Shown in pieces: positions 1 through 14,900 of a stretch of DNA of 64,000 nucleotides. A program made the translations under genes and the position numbers. The notes under the pieces were generated by a model. It saw only the letters and a program-made list of their open reading frames with translations, was not told the origin of the DNA and searched no databases. This stretch comes from Phycomyces nitens (lineage: Eukaryota; Mucoromycota; Mucoromycetes; Mucorales; Phycomycetaceae). The stretch spans positions 3,906,001-3,970,000 of the forward strand of contig JAHRBC010000002.1 of NCBI GenBank assembly GCA_022702545.1. The letters run 5' to 3'. How positions within the stretch are numbered: the first letter of the stretch is position 1; the number at the start of each line of letters is the position of its first letter.

Positions 1-3000
1 ACTGAGACCAAGTTGCAGGAAGATATCACTACTGAATCTGAAGTTGTCAAGACCGAGGCCAAGACCAGCATTGGTGAGACCCTTAGCCGTGCCATCTTTG
101 GTTCCGCTGCCGCTGTCGCTGGAACCATTGGCTTGTCCAAGTTGACCAAGGATAAGACTACTACCGAGGAAGTTGTCACTTTCGAGACCACCGAAACTGT
201 CATCGACAACACCAGAACTGAGATTAGCAACTGGTTTACAAAAATGACCAGCCAAGTGATCACAAAGTCGGAGACTAAGAAGACAGAAGACGTTACCGTA
301 GTTGTCGAAAACTATCGTAAAGAGTTGACTGTTATCGTTGAGCGCGCTAGAGTTGAAGGTGTTAAGCATTGCAATTCGAAGCAAGAACGCGAGCAATATC
401 TGGCGCAGTTGACTGTTATTGAGTCTGTTGCTACTACACAGACTTTACAGGTTGAACATGTTGTTATCAAGGCCATTGAAGAGGATGTTGATGTTAAATC
501 CCAGCTCGAGTCGTTGATTGTAACAAGCACAGAAAAGATTAACGAAGGTTTTGAGAAGATCAAGTCTCAAGTGAAGTTTAGCTCTGTTGTTCATGCTGAG
601 GAAGTTGTTGAGAAGACCAAGAAGGCCGCTTCTGCTGTTGAAGCCAAGCGTGTTGCTGCCACAAGCTGGTTCTCTTCCCTTACCGACCGCATCAACACTC
701 GCATCCAGGAAGGTGGTGACAATGTCAAGGAGGACATTACCAAGATTACCGAGAAGGCTGAAGAGGAGATCAGCACTGTCTTGAAGGAGGAAGACGAGGA
801 GGAAGACGAGACTGTCAAGGGATCTGTTGGCACCGCTTTGGTTTCCATCAAGGACTCCATCGCTGCTCAGTTGACTCAGGTCAAGAACGTCATCACTGAA
901 ACCACCGATACCACTGCTCTCCAAGAGAAGTTCACCAAGGTTTCCGAGAAGACCAAGCAGGAGATCGATACCACCTTCACCACTGTTACTGACAAGGTCC
1001 AAAACGATGGTAAGTACTTTGAATATTTTATTCTATTTGTAATATTTATTAACATTAATATATTATAGTCAAGCGCACTGAGAAGGAGAAGTTCACAGTC
1101 AAGGCTGTTGAGACCGCCGTTGTCGATACCACCAAGGAAGCATCTGAGACCGTTCAGAACTGGTACAGCAACCTGACCACCAAGCTGTCTACTCTCGTCG
1201 GTAACGACTCTGAGGAGGCAAAGGCTGAGGCCCAGGTTATCATTGCCGAAGCCGAGGTCGAATTGAAGGAGAAGATCGAAGTTCTCAAGGAGACTTCCAA
1301 GACTGAGTCCAAGACCGAGAGCAACGAGCATTTGGATTCGTACTTCAGCAAGATCACTGATACTGTCAAGAACCAATTGACCGCTGTCAAGACTGCTGTC
1401 GCAGATAATGCTTTCCAGGATCAAACTGTCTTTGAAGAGTCCGTAAAGAAGACCGAGACCAAATTGCAGCAAGATATCACCACTGAATCCGAAGTTGTTA
1501 AAACTGAGGCTAAAAAGCAGAGTCTTTCCGAGACTCTTGGAAAAGTTGTTCTGGGATCGGCTGTTGTAGCTGCGGGTATTTTTGGTGCTGTGTCTTTGAA
1601 CAAGAAGCATGATGAGAAGAAGGCTGCTGAGATCAAGAAGCAAAAGGCTACCGAAACAAAGGAGGTCATCACGTTTGAAACTACCGAAACAGTAATCGAA
1701 AACACAAGAACCGAGATTACTAGATGGTTCTCGACAATGACAACCCAAGTCGTGACGAAGTCTGAGACAAAGAAGACCAGCGATGTTACTGTTACTGTCA
1801 AGCAATACCGCAAGGAGTTGTCTGTCATTGTAGAGCGTGCTCGTGTAGAGGGTGTGAAGCACTGCACTACAAAGAAGGAACGCAAGGAATACTTGGATCA
1901 ATTGGTTATCATTGAGCGCCTTGCCGCATCTCAAACTACTGAGGTTGAGAAGGTTGCCATCCAAGCAATTGAGGAAGACACCGATGTGAAGTCTAAGATC
2001 GAAACTCTTGTCAAGACCACCACTGAGAAGATCAACGAACACTTCGATGAGCTCAAGTCTGCCATCACCTTTACTTCAGTTGTTCATGCCGAGGAAGTTG
2101 TTGAGAAGACCAAGAAGGCCGCTTCTGCTGTTGAAGCCAAGCGCGTCGCTGCCACTAGCTGGTTCTCTTCCCTTACCGACCGTATCAACACTCGCATCCA
2201 GGAGGGTGGTGACAATGTCAAGGAGGACATTACCAAGATTACCGAGAAGGCTGAAGAGGAGATCAGCACTGTCTTGAAGGAGGAAGACGAGGAGGAAGAC
2301 GAGACTGTCAAGGGATCTGTTGGAACCGCTTTGGTTTCTATCAAAGACTCCATCGCTGCTCAATTGACCCAGGTCAAGAACGTCATTACCGAGACCACCG
2401 ATACTTCTGCTCTCCAAGAGAAGTTCACCAAGGTTTCCGAGAAGACCAAGCAGGAGATCGATACCACCTTCACCACTGTTACTGACAAGGTCCAAAACGA
2501 TGGTAAGTACTTTGAATATTTTATTCTATTTGTAATATTTATTAACGTTAATCTATTATAGTCAAGCGCACTGAGAAGGAGAAGTTCACAGTCAAGGCTG
2601 TTGAGACCGCTGTTGTCGATACCACCAAGGAAGCTTCTGAGACCGTTCAGAACTGGTACAGCAACCTGACCACCAAGCTGTCTACTCTCGTCGGTAACGA
2701 CTCTGAGGAGGCAAAGGCTGAGGCCCAGGTTATCATTGCCGAAGCCGAGGTTGAATTGAAGGAGAAGATTGAAGTTCTCAAGGAGACTTCCAAGACTGAG
2801 TCCAAGACCGAAAGCAACGAGCATTTGGATTCGTACTTCAGCAAGATCACTGATACAGTCAAGAACCAATTGACCGCTGTCAAGACTGCTGTTGCAGAGA
2901 ACGCTTTCCAGGATAAGACTACTTTCGAGGAGTCTGTTAAGAAGACTGAGACCAAGTTGCAGGAAGATATCACTACTGAATCTGAAGTTGTCAAGACCGA

Positions 3001-5992
3001 GGCCAAGACCAGCATTGGTGAGACCCTTAGCCGTGCCATCTTTGGTTCCGCTGCCGCTGTCGCTGGAACCATTGGCTTGTCCAAGTTGACCAAGGATAAG
3101 ACTACTACCGAGGAAGTTGTCACTTTCGAGACCACCGAAACTGTCATCGACAACACCAGAACTGAGATTAGCAACTGGTTTACAAAAATGACCAGCCAAG
3201 TGATCACAAAGTCGGAGACTAAGAAGACAGAAGACGTTACCGTAGTTGTCGAAAACTATCGTAAAGAGTTGACTGTTATCGTTGAGCGCGCTAGAGTTGA
3301 AGGTGTTAAGCATTGCAATTCGAAGCAAGAACGCGAGCAATATCTGGCGCAGTTGACTGTTATTGAGTCTGTTGCTACTACACAGACTTTACAGGTTGAA
3401 CATGTTGTTATCAAGGCCATTGAAGAGGATGTTGATGTTAAATCCCAGCTCGAGTCGTTGATTGTAACAAGCACAGAAAAGATTAACGAAGGTTTTGAGA
3501 AGATCAAGTCTCAAGTGAAGTTTAGCTCTGTTGTTCATGCTGAGGAAGTTGTTGAGAAGACCAAGAAGGCCGCTTCTGCTGTTGAAGCCAAGCGTGTTGC
3601 TGCCACAAGCTGGTTCTCTTCCCTTACCGACCGCATCAACACTCGCATCCAGGAAGGTGGTGACAATGTCAAGGAGGACATTACCAAGATTACCGAGAAG
3701 GCTGAAGAGGAGATCAGCACTGTCTTGAAGGAGGAAGACGAGGAGGAAGACGAGACTGTCAAGGGATCTGTTGGCACCGCTTTGGTTTCCATCAAGGACT
3801 CCATCGCTGCTCAGTTGACTCAGGTCAAGAACGTCATCACTGAAACCACCGATACCACTGCTCTCCAAGAGAAGTTCACCAAGGTTTCCGAGAAGACCAA
3901 GCAGGAGATCGATACCACCTTCACCACTGTTACTGACAAGGTCCAAAACGATGGTAAGTACTTTGAATATTTTATTCTATTTGTAATATTTATTAACATT
4001 AATATATTATAGTCAAGCGCACTGAGAAGGAGAAGTTCACAGTCAAGGCTGTTGAGACCGCCGTTGTCGATACCACCAAGGAAGCATCTGAGACCGTTCA
4101 GAACTGGTACAGCAACCTGACCACCAAGCTGTCTACTCTCGTCGGTAACGACTCTGAGGAGGCAAAGGCTGAGGCCCAGGTTATCATTGCCGAAGCCGAG
4201 GTCGAATTGAAGGAGAAGATCGAAGTTCTCAAGGAGACTTCCAAGACTGAGTCCAAGACCGAGAGCAACGAGCATTTGGATTCGTACTTCAGCAAGATCA
4301 CTGATACTGTCAAGAACCAATTGACCGCTGTCAAGACTGCTGTCGCAGATAATGCTTTCCAGGATCAAACTGTCTTTGAAGAGTCCGTAAAGAAGACCGA
4401 GACCAAATTGCAGCAAGATATCACCACTGAATCCGAAGTTGTTAAAACTGAGGCTAAAAAGCAGAGTCTTTCCGAGACTCTTGGAAAAGTTGTTCTGGGA
4501 TCGGCTGTTGTAGCTGCGGGTATTTTTGGTGCTGTGTCTTTGAACAAGAAGCATGATGAGAAGAAGGCTGCTGAGATCAAGAAGCAAAAGGCTACCGAAA
4601 CAAAGGAGGTCATCACGTTTGAAACTACCGAAACAGTAATCGAAAACACAAGAACCGAGATTACTAGATGGTTCTCGACAATGACAACCCAAGTCGTGAC
4701 GAAGTCTGAGACAAAGAAGACCAGCGATGTTACTGTTACTGTCAAGCAATACCGCAAGGAGTTGTCTGTCATTGTAGAGCGTGCTCGTGTAGAGGGTGTG
4801 AAGCACTGCACTACAAAGAAGGAACGCAAGGAATACTTGGATCAATTGGTTATCATTGAGCGCCTTGCCGCATCTCAAACTACTGAGGTTGAGAAGGTTG
4901 CCATCCAAGCAATTGAGGAAGACACCGATGTGAAGTCTAAGATCGAAACTCTTGTCAAGACCACCACTGAGAAGATCAACGAACACTTCGATGAGCTCAA
5001 GTCTGCCATCACCTTTACTTCAGTTGTTCATGCCGAGGAAGTTGTTGAGAAGACCAAGAAGGCCGCTTCTGCTGTTGAAGCCAAGCGCGTCGCTGCCACT
5101 AGCTGGTTCTCTTCCCTTACCGACCGTATCAACACTCGCATCCAGGAGGGTGGTGACAATGTCAAGGAGGACATTACCAAGATTACCGAGAAGGCTGAAG
5201 AGGAGATCAGCACTGTCTTGAAGGAGGAAGACGAGGAGGAAGACGAGACTGTCAAGGGATCTGTTGGAACCGCTTTGGTTTCTATCAAAGACTCCATCGC
5301 TGCTCAATTGACCCAGGTCAAGAACGTCATTACCGAGACCACCGATACTTCTGCTCTCCAAGAGAAGTTCACCAAGGTTTCCGAGAAGACCAAGCAGGAG
5401 ATCGATACCACCTTCACCACTGTTACTGACAAGGTCCAAAACGATGGTAAGTACTTTGAATATTTTATTCTATTTGTAATATTTATTAACGTTAATCTAT
5501 TATAGTCAAGCGCACTGAGAAGGAGAAGTTCACAGTCAAGGCTGTTGAGACCGCTGTTGTCGATACCACCAAGGAAGCTTCTGAGACCGTTCAGAACTGG
5601 TACAGCAACCTGACCACCAAGCTGTCTACTCTCGTCGGTAACGACTCTGAGGAGGCAAAGGCTGAGGCCCAGGTTATCATTGCCGAAGCCGAGGTTGAAT
5701 TGAAGGAGAAGATTGAAGTTCTCAAGGAGACTTCCAAGACTGAGTCCAAGACCGAAAGCAACGAGCATTTGGATTCGTACTTCAGCAAGATCACTGATAC
5801 AGTCAAGAACCAATTGACCGCTGTCAAGACTGCTGTTGCAGAGAACGCTTTCCAGGATAAGACTACTTTCGAGGAGTCTGTTAAGAAGACTGAGACCAAG
5901 TTGCAGGAAGATATCACTACTGAATCTGAAGTTGTCAAGACCGAGGCCAAGACCAGCATTGGTGAGACCCTTAGCCGTGCCATCTTTGGTTC
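1..5992 (+). repeat. Tandem duplication inside the giant gene, 2,944-bp period
   Basis: Bases 1-3048 reappear at 2945-5992 (offset 2,944), covering two repeat units with both introns. By eye I see no difference until base 3049/5993, although I did not check every base. This is a recent duplication or conversion within the array, or an assembly duplication. The other units (from 5506, 6956, 8404, 9887 and 11338) are clearly related but more diverged in their central part. Confidence 0.85.
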
Positions 5993-8900
5993 AGCTGCCG
6001 TTGTCGCTGGAACCATTGGCTTGTCCAAGTTGACCAAGGATAAGAAGACTACTGAGGAAGTTGTTACTTTTGAGACTACCGAGACCGTCATCGAGAACAC
6101 TAGAACTGAGTTGACACAGTGGTTTACCACTATGACTACCCAGGTCGTGACCAAGTCGGAGACAAAGAGAACAGAGGATGTAACAATCGTAGTCAAGAAC
6201 TACCGTAAGGAGCTGACTGTTATTGTCGAGCGCGCTCGAGTTGAAGGTGTGAAGCACTGCACAACCAAGAAGGAACGCAAGGAGTACTTGGCCCAGCTTG
6301 CTACAATTGAGCATGTCGCTTCTACTCAAACATTCGAAGTCGAAAAGGTTGCCATTCAGGCAATTGAGGAAGACACCGATGTGAAGTCGAAGATTGAGAC
6401 TCTTGTCAAGACCACCACTGAGAAGATTAACGAGCGTTTCGATGAGCTCAAGTCTGCCATTACCTTTACTTCAGTTGTTCATGCCGAGGAAGTTGTTGAG
6501 AAGACCAAGAAGGCCGCTTCTGCTGTTGAAGCCAAGCGCGTCGCTGCTACTAGCTGGTTCTCTTCCCTTACCGACCGTATCAACACTCGCATCCAGGAAG
6601 GTGGTGAAAATGTCAAGGAGGACATTACCAAGATTACCGAGAAGGCTGAAGAGGAGATCAGCACTGTCTTGAAGGAGGAAGACGAGGAGGAAGACGAGAC
6701 TGTCAAGGGATCTGTTGGCACCGCTTTGGTTTCTATCAAAGACTCCATCGCTGCTCAATTGACCCAGGTCAAGAACGTCATCACCGAGACCACCGATACT
6801 TCTGCTCTCCAAGAGAAGTTCACCAAGGTTTCCGAGAAGACCAAGCAGGAGATCGATACCACCTTCACCACTGTTACTGACAAGGTTCAAAACGATGGTA
6901 AGTACTTGGAATATTTTATTGTATTTGGAACATTTTTAACATTAATATATTATAGTCAAGCGCACTGAGAAGGAGAAGTTCACAGTCAAGGCTGTTGAGA
7001 CTGCCGTTGTCGATACCACCAAAGAAGCTTCTGAGACCGTTCAGAACTGGTACAGCAACCTGACCACCAAGCTGTCTACTCTCGTCGGTAACGACTCGGA
7101 GGAGGCAAAGGCCGAGGCCCAGGTTATCATTGCCGAAGCCGAGGTTGAATTAAAGGAGAAGATTGAAGTTCTCAAGGAGACTTCCAAGATTGAGTCCAAG
7201 ACCGAAAGCAACGAGCATTTGGATTCGTACTTCAGCAAGATCACTGATACAGTCAAGAACCAATTGACCGCTGTCAAGACTGCTGTCGCAGAGAACGCTT
7301 TCCAGGATAAGACTACTTTCGAGGAGTCTGTTAAGAAGACTGAGACCAAGTTGCAGGAAGATATCACTACTGAATCTGAAGTTGTCAAGACCGAGGCCAA
7401 AACCAGCATTGGTGAGACCCTCAGCCGTGCCATCTTTGGCTCTGCTGCCGCTGTCGCTGGAACCGTCGGACTTTCTAAGTTAACCAAGGACAAGAAGGTC
7501 GCAAAGAAGGAGACTACAACTTATGAGGCTACTGATATTGTGGTTGAGACTACCAAGACTGAGGTGACAAAGTGGTTCTCAACTTTCACTAGCGAAGTGG
7601 TGTCCAAGTCAGAGACCAAGAGAACGGAAGAAGTCACTGTCGTCGTGGAAAGGTCTCGTAAAGAGTTGAATGTTATTCTCGAACGCGCGAGAATTGAAGG
7701 TGTAAAGCATTGTTATACCGAGGTTGAGCGTCAAGAGTATCTTTCACAGTTGACGGTTATTGAGCAGACCGCTTACGTTCAAACTACCAAGGTCGAGCAG
7801 ATTACTATTCAGGCCATTAAGGAGGATACTGATGTTAGAAGCCAAATTGAGACTCTTGTGAAGGAGAGCACTCAGTCTATTAATGAAGGATTTGAGCAAC
7901 TGAAGTCCCGTATTACATACCACTCTGAAGTACGCGCTCAGGCTATTGTTGAGAAGACCAAGAAGGCCGCTTCTGCTGTTGAAGTCAAGCGCGTCGCTGC
8001 TTCTAGCTGGTTCTCTTCCCTTACCGACCGTATCAACGCTCGCATCCAGGAAGGTGGTGAAAATGTCAAGGAGGACATTACCAAGATTACCGAGAAGGCT
8101 GAAGAGGAGATCAGCACTGTCTTGAAGGAGGAAGACGAGGAGGAAGACGAGACTGTCAAGGGATCTGTTGGAACCGCTTTGGTTTCTATCAAAGACTCCA
8201 TCGCTGCTCAATTGACCCAGGTCAAGAACGTCATTACCGAGACCACCGATACTTCTGCTCTCCAAGAGAAGTTCACCAAGGTTTCCGAGAAGACCAAGCA
8301 GGAGATCGAGACCACCTTCAACACTGTTACTGACAAGGTTAAGACTGATGGTAAGTTTTTTATTCTTTTATTTTCCTGGTTTTGATTCTAACATTTTCAA
8401 TAGTTAAACATACAGAAACTGAGAAGGTGACTGTAAAGTCTAACGACACTATCTATGTTGACACTGTCGAGGTTGATAATACAACCAAGAAGGCCACGGA
8501 GACTGTTGAAAGCTGGTATAGCAACCTCAAGACAAAGTTGTCTACTCTTGTCGATCGTGACAGTGAGGAAGCAAAGGCCGAGGCCGAAGTTATTATTGCT
8601 GAAGCCGAAGTTGAATTGAAAGAAAAGATTGAAGTTTTGAAGGAAACTTCGAAGAGCAATACCAAGACAGATTCCACTGAACACATTGATTCTTACTTTG
8701 GTCAAATCACGAATACTGTAAAGAATCAGTTGACTGCTGTCAAGACTGCGGTATCTGAGAATGCTTTCCAGGACAAGACTACTCTCGAGAACTCTCTTAA
8801 CAAGACTGAGACCAAGCTGCAGGAAGAGCTTGCTACGCATACCGAAGTTGTCAAGACCGAGGCCAAAAAGAAGACCATTGGAGAGACTATTGGTAACGTC

Positions 8901-11900
8901 GTTCTGGGATCAGCTGCAATTGCAGCTGGTGTCATTGGTGTCATTGGAATTACGAAGAAGCACGATTCCGAGAAACCTAAGAAGACTGAAGAAGTTACTT
9001 TTGAGACTACTGAGACCGTAATCGAAAACACCAGATCTGAAATCAACAAGTGGATCTCTGCCATGTCTACCCAGGTTGTGACCAAGTCTGAAACCAAAAA
9101 GACTGAGGAAGTTACCGTCGTTGTCAAGAACTACCGCAAGCAGTTGACTGTCATTGTGGAGCGCGCTAGAGTTGAAGGCGTTAAGCATTGCACTACAAAG
9201 AAGGAGCGCAAGGAATATCTTGCACAGCTTGTTGTAATTGAACGTCTTGCCACAACTCAGACAACAGAGGTTGAGCAAGTTGCAATTCGTGCTATCGAAA
9301 CTGATACTGATGTAAAGAGTCAAATTGAAACACTTGTCAAGTCCACTACCGAGAAGATCAACGAACATTTTGATGATCTCAAGTCGACAATTACCTTTAC
9401 TTCAGTTGTTCATGCCGAGGAAGTTGTTGAGAAGACCAAGAAGGCCGCTTCTGCTGTTGAAGCCAAGCGCGTCGCTGCTACTAGCTGGTTCTCTTCCCTT
9501 ACCGACCGTATCAACACTCGCATCCAGGAAGGTGGTGACAATGTCAAGGAGGACATTACCAAGATTACCGAGAAGGCTGAAGAGGAGATCAGCACTGTCT
9601 TGAAGGAGGAAGACGAGGAGGAAGACGAGACTGTCAAGGGATCTGTTGGCACCGCTTTGGTTTCTATCAAAGACTCCATCGCTGCTCAATTGACCCAGGT
9701 CAAGAACGTCATTACCGAGACCACCGATACTTCTGCTCTCCAAGAGAAGTTCACCAAGGTTTCCGAGAAGACCAAGCAGGAGATCGATACCACCTTCACC
9801 ACTGTTACTGACAAGGTTCAAAACGATGGTAAGTACTTGGAATATTTTATTGTATTTGGAACATTTTTAACATTAATATATTATAGTCAAGCGCACTGAG
9901 AAGGAGAAGTTCACAGTCAAGGCTGTTGAGACTGCCGTTGTCGATACCACCAAAGAAGCTTCTGAGACCGTTCAGAACTGGTACAGCAACCTGACCACCA
10001 AGCTGTCTACTCTCGTCGGTAACGACTCTGAGGAGGCAAAGGCCGAGGCCCAGGTTATCATTGCCGAAGCCGAGGTCGAATTGAAGGAGAAGATCGAAGT
10101 TCTCAAGGAGACTTCCAAGACTGAGTCCAAGACCGAAAGCAACGAGCATTTGGATTCGTACTTCAGCAAGATCACTGATACAGTCAAGAACCAATTGACC
10201 GCTGTCAAGACTGCTGTTGCAGAGAACGCTTTCCAGGATAAGACTACTTTCGAGGAGTCTGTTAAGAAGACTGAGACCAAGTTGCAGGAAGATATCACTA
10301 CTGAATCTGAAGTTGTCAAGACCGAGGCCAAGACCAGCATTGGCGAGACCCTTAGCCGTGCCATCTTTGGTTCCGCTGCCGCTGTCGCTGGAACCATTGG
10401 CTTGTCCAAGTTGACCAAGGATAAGAAGACTACTGAGGAAGTTGTTACTTTTGAGACTACCGAGACCGTCATCGAGAACACTAGAACTGAGTTGACACAG
10501 TGGTTTACCACTATGACTACCCAGGTCGTGACCAAGTCGGAGACAAAGAGAACAGAGGATGTAACAATCGTAGTCAAGAACTACCGTAAGGAGCTGACTG
10601 TTATTGTCGAGCGCGCTCGAGTTGAAGGTGTGAAGCACTGCACAACCAAGAAGGAACGCAAGGAGTACTTGGCCCAGCTTGCTACAATTGAGCATGTCGC
10701 TTCTACTCAAACATTCGAAGTCGAAAAGGTTGCCATTCAGGCAATTGAGGAAGACACCGATGTGAAGTCGAAGATTGAGACTCTTGTCAAGACCACCACT
10801 GAGAAGATTAACGAGCGTTTCGATGAGCTCAAGTCTGCCATTACCTTTACTTCAGTTGTTCACGCCGAGGAAGTCGTAGAGAAGACCAAGAAGGCCGCTT
10901 CTGCTGTTGAAGCCAAGCGCGTCGCTGCCACTAGCTGGTTCTCTTCCCTTACCGACCGTATCAACACTCGCATCCAGGAGGGTGGTGACAATGTCAAGGA
11001 GGACATTACCAAGATTACCGAGAAGGCTGAAGAGGAGATCAGCACTGTCTTGAAGGAGGAAGACGAGGAGGAAGACGAGACTGTCAAGGGATCTGTTGGA
11101 ACCGCTTTGGTTTCTATCAAAGACTCCATCGCTGCTCAATTGACCCAGGTCAAGAACGTCATCACTGAGACCACCGATACTTCTGCTCTCCAAGAGAAGT
11201 TCACCAAGGTTTCCGAGAAGACCAAGCAGGAGATCGATACCACCTTCACCACTGTTACTGACAAGGTCCAAAACGATGGTAAGTACTTTGAATATTTTAT
11301 TCTATTTGTAATATTTATTAACGTTAATCTATTATAGTCAAGCGCACTGAGAAGGAGAAGTTCACAGTCAAGGCTGTTGAGACTGCCGTTGTCGATACCA
11401 CCAAGGAAGCTTCTGAGACCGTTCAGAACTGGTACAGCAACCTGACCACCAAGCTGTCTACTCTCGTCGGTAACGACTCTGAGGAGGCAAAGGCCGAGGC
11501 CCAGGTTATCATTGCCGAAGCCGAGGTCGAATTGAAGGAGAAGATCGAAGTTCTCAAGGAGACTTCCAAGACTGAGTCCAAGACCGAAAGCAACGAGCAT
11601 TTGGATTCGTACTTCAGCAAGATCACTGATACAGTCAAGAACCAATTGACCGCTGTCAAGACTGCTGTTGCAGAGAATGCTTTCCAGGATCAGACTACTT
11701 TCGAGGAGTCTGTTAAGAAGACTGAGACCAAGTTGCAAGAAGATATCACTACTGAATCTGAAGTTGTCAAGACCGAGGCCAAGACCAGCATTGGCGAGAC
11801 CCTTAGCCGTGCCATCTTTGGTTCAGCTACCGCTGTCGCTGGAACCATTGGCTTGTCCAAGTTGACAAAGAACTCCAAGGATACTAAGGTTATTAACACT

Positions 11901-14900
11901 GGTGATGTTGTTGTTACATACGAGACTGCCGACTCTGTTATTGAGAAGACCCGAACTGAGATTACCAAGCGTTTCACGACCATGACTACTCAAGTCATCA
12001 CTACTTCTCGTACCAAGAAGACCGAGGAAGTTACTGTTGTTGTCGAGAGTTACCGCAAGGAGCTTACCGTCATCATCGAGCAGGCTAGAACTGAAGGTGT
12101 CAAGCACTGCACAACCAAGAAGGATCGTGAAGAGTACCTTGCTCAGCTCGCTATCATTGAGAAGACCACATCCACTCAGACTGTTGAAGTTGAGCATGTC
12201 GCTATTCAAGCCATTGAAAGTGACACTGATGTCAAGAGTCAGCTCGAGACATTGGTTAAGTCCACTACACAGAAGATTAACGAGCATTTCGACGAACTCA
12301 AGTCCCGTGTCACATTTACTTCTGTTGTCCACGCTGAGTCTGTTGTGCAAAAGACCAAGAAGGCTGCTTCTATTGTTGAAGCCAAGCGAGTTGCTGCCAC
12401 TAGCTGGTTTGCTTCTCTCACTGACCGTATCAACACTCGCATCCAGGAAGGTGGTGAAAATGTCAAGGAGGACATTACCAAGATCACCGAGAAGGCCGAG
12501 GAAGAGATCCACACTGTCTTGAAGGAGGAAGACGAGGAGGAAGACGAGACTGTCAAGGAATCTGTTGGCAGCGCTTTGGTTTCCATCAAGGACTCCATCG
12601 CTGCTCAGTTGACCCAGGTCAAGAACGTCATCACTGAGACTACTGATACTTCTGCTCTCCAAGAGAAGTTCACCAAGGTTTCTGAGAAGACCAAGCAGGA
12701 GATTGATACAACCTTTGCCACTGTGACCGAAAAAGTCAAAACGGATGGTAAGTAGTTGAATATTCTTTTATTAATTTGATAACTAATTTGTTTCTGGTTA
12801 TTAGTCAAGCGCACTGAGAAGGACAAGGTTTCTATCCAAGTTGAGGATGTCGAAGTTGTAGATACAACTGTTGTTGATACTACAAAGAAAGCCAACGAGA
12901 CCGTCAAGAGCTGGTATACCAACCTCAAGACCAAGCTTTCTACCCTTGTTGATCGTGACAGCGAGGAAGCCAAGGTCGAGGCTGATGTGATTATTGCCGA
13001 AGCTGAAATCGAGCTGAAGGAGAAGATCGATGAGTTGAAGAAGACCTCTAAGACTGACTGTACTTCAGAATCCACTGAGCATGTTGAATCTTACTTTGGT
13101 AAGCTTACAAACAGTGCCAAGGAGCAGTTGACTGCCGTCAAGACCGCTGTGTCCGAGAACGTTTTCCAAGACAAGACTACCTTTGAGGAAACCATGACCA
13201 AGAACGAGACAAAGTTGCAGGAGGAGATTACTTCCCATACTGAGGTTGTAAAGACTGAAACCAAGAAGAATAGCCTTGGAAAGCAGCTTGGAAAGGCTGT
13301 TTTGACCTCTGCTGCCGTGGCTGCTGCCGCTGCCGTTGCTTACTCTACCTACAAGGATCACGAAGAGAATAAATCCGAGGCAATCAAGATTGAGCAAAAG
13401 GTTCAAGTTGTTGAGAAATCAACTGTCGAAGAAGTCCAGAAGACTGTAAATGTCTGGTACACAACATTGACTGAGAAGATCATTGTTCGTACCCAGCAAG
13501 GTGGAGAGAATGTTGCCCGCGATGTTAGTGAGATTGTTGACGAGGCACAGGAGGACCTGAACAAGACATTGAAGAAGGTTCAGCACGGTTGTGTCGAAAA
13601 ATCGGAGAACAGACAGTCTTTCTACAAGACCATTGAATGGATTCGCACAACTACCGTAACTCAGACTACCCAGATCAAGACCCTGGTTACCGAAAGCTCT
13701 ACCAGCTCTGTAACATTGAAGAACCAGATCGAGAACTACACTCTGATTTCCAAGAAGCAGCTCGAGAAGGCCCTTGCTGTTCATATTAGTTCCGAATCGA
13801 CCAAGGTTACCAAGGGCACTGATGAAAAGACAGTTGTTGTTCTTCAGGAGACCCGTGAGCAGACCATCAAGCGTACTCGTGTTGAAGTCCAAATCGTTGT
13901 TGAGGAGACCAAGACTACCCTTACCCGCTGGCTCGACACCCTTCACGAAGACATTCGTGTTGTTACCCGTCGTGGTGGTCCCAATGTCAGACAGGAAGTT
14001 ATTACTCTTATTACCGAAGCCGAGAAGAAGAAGGCCATCTTGATCCAAGAGGCCAAGTTGAAGTTTGTGTCGATCGATCAAACCTCTGCTACTTCCCAGA
14101 CCACTACTGAAGTTACAACATTGGTGACAACAGCCCACAAGCAGGCCCTCGATTGCATTGACAACGTAAACACTACCATGGATTTCCAGATTACACTTGT
14201 AAACGAAGCAGTCAGCCGTGTTGATGTTGAAGAATACCAAGTCGTAGAAGAGAGATTGACCACCATTATCACTCGTACCAAGGAGCGCGTTTTCCATATT
14301 CTTGATACTGCCACCCGCACTGCTATCAGCACTGCTTTTGAAGGCAAGACTGCCACCTGGGTTGAGACTTCTGAGCTTCCCAAAGCATTCGACAATGTCC
14401 GTGCGTTTGCTTTCGATGTAGTTGATACTGTTGTTGATTACCGCAAGACACTCTCTGTTACATGGCAAAAGATTGTTTTGAGCAAGAAGGAATCAAAGTT
14501 GTCCCAATTTGATTTCAACTCGTTTGTCGCTCGTTGGTATACTCTATTCCACCAGCACAAGATCAATCATGCCAATGCAACTGATGATGAAGCTATCCGT
14601 TCTGTTCTTATCTGTGAACTCAAGGCTGCCCATATTGAAAATCTGCTCTCTGAAACCGATATTGAGCAGCTTATTGTCAGCTGGCATAACCTGGTTTTGT
14701 TTGGCGAATCTACTTCTTCCATTCACCGCATCAAGAAGCAACAGACTGTCCGTTACAAGACTGTTGCCATCTCAGATACTCTCTCTACTTCGTCCATGGT
14801 CGATCTTGCCATGAGTGGTTGTATGTGCTGGCATGCCCAGTTCTCATCTGAAATGTTTGGTCAGTCCAAATCAGCCGCCGAGACCTTGGTGACTGGAACA

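Noticed and set aside
876..2042. Long antisense open frames (up to about 390 codons) across the giant gene
   Set aside because: They recur in every unit as mirror images of a codon-biased coding strand with few stops, contain only Leu/Ser-rich low-complexity sequence, and cross introns. They are shadows.
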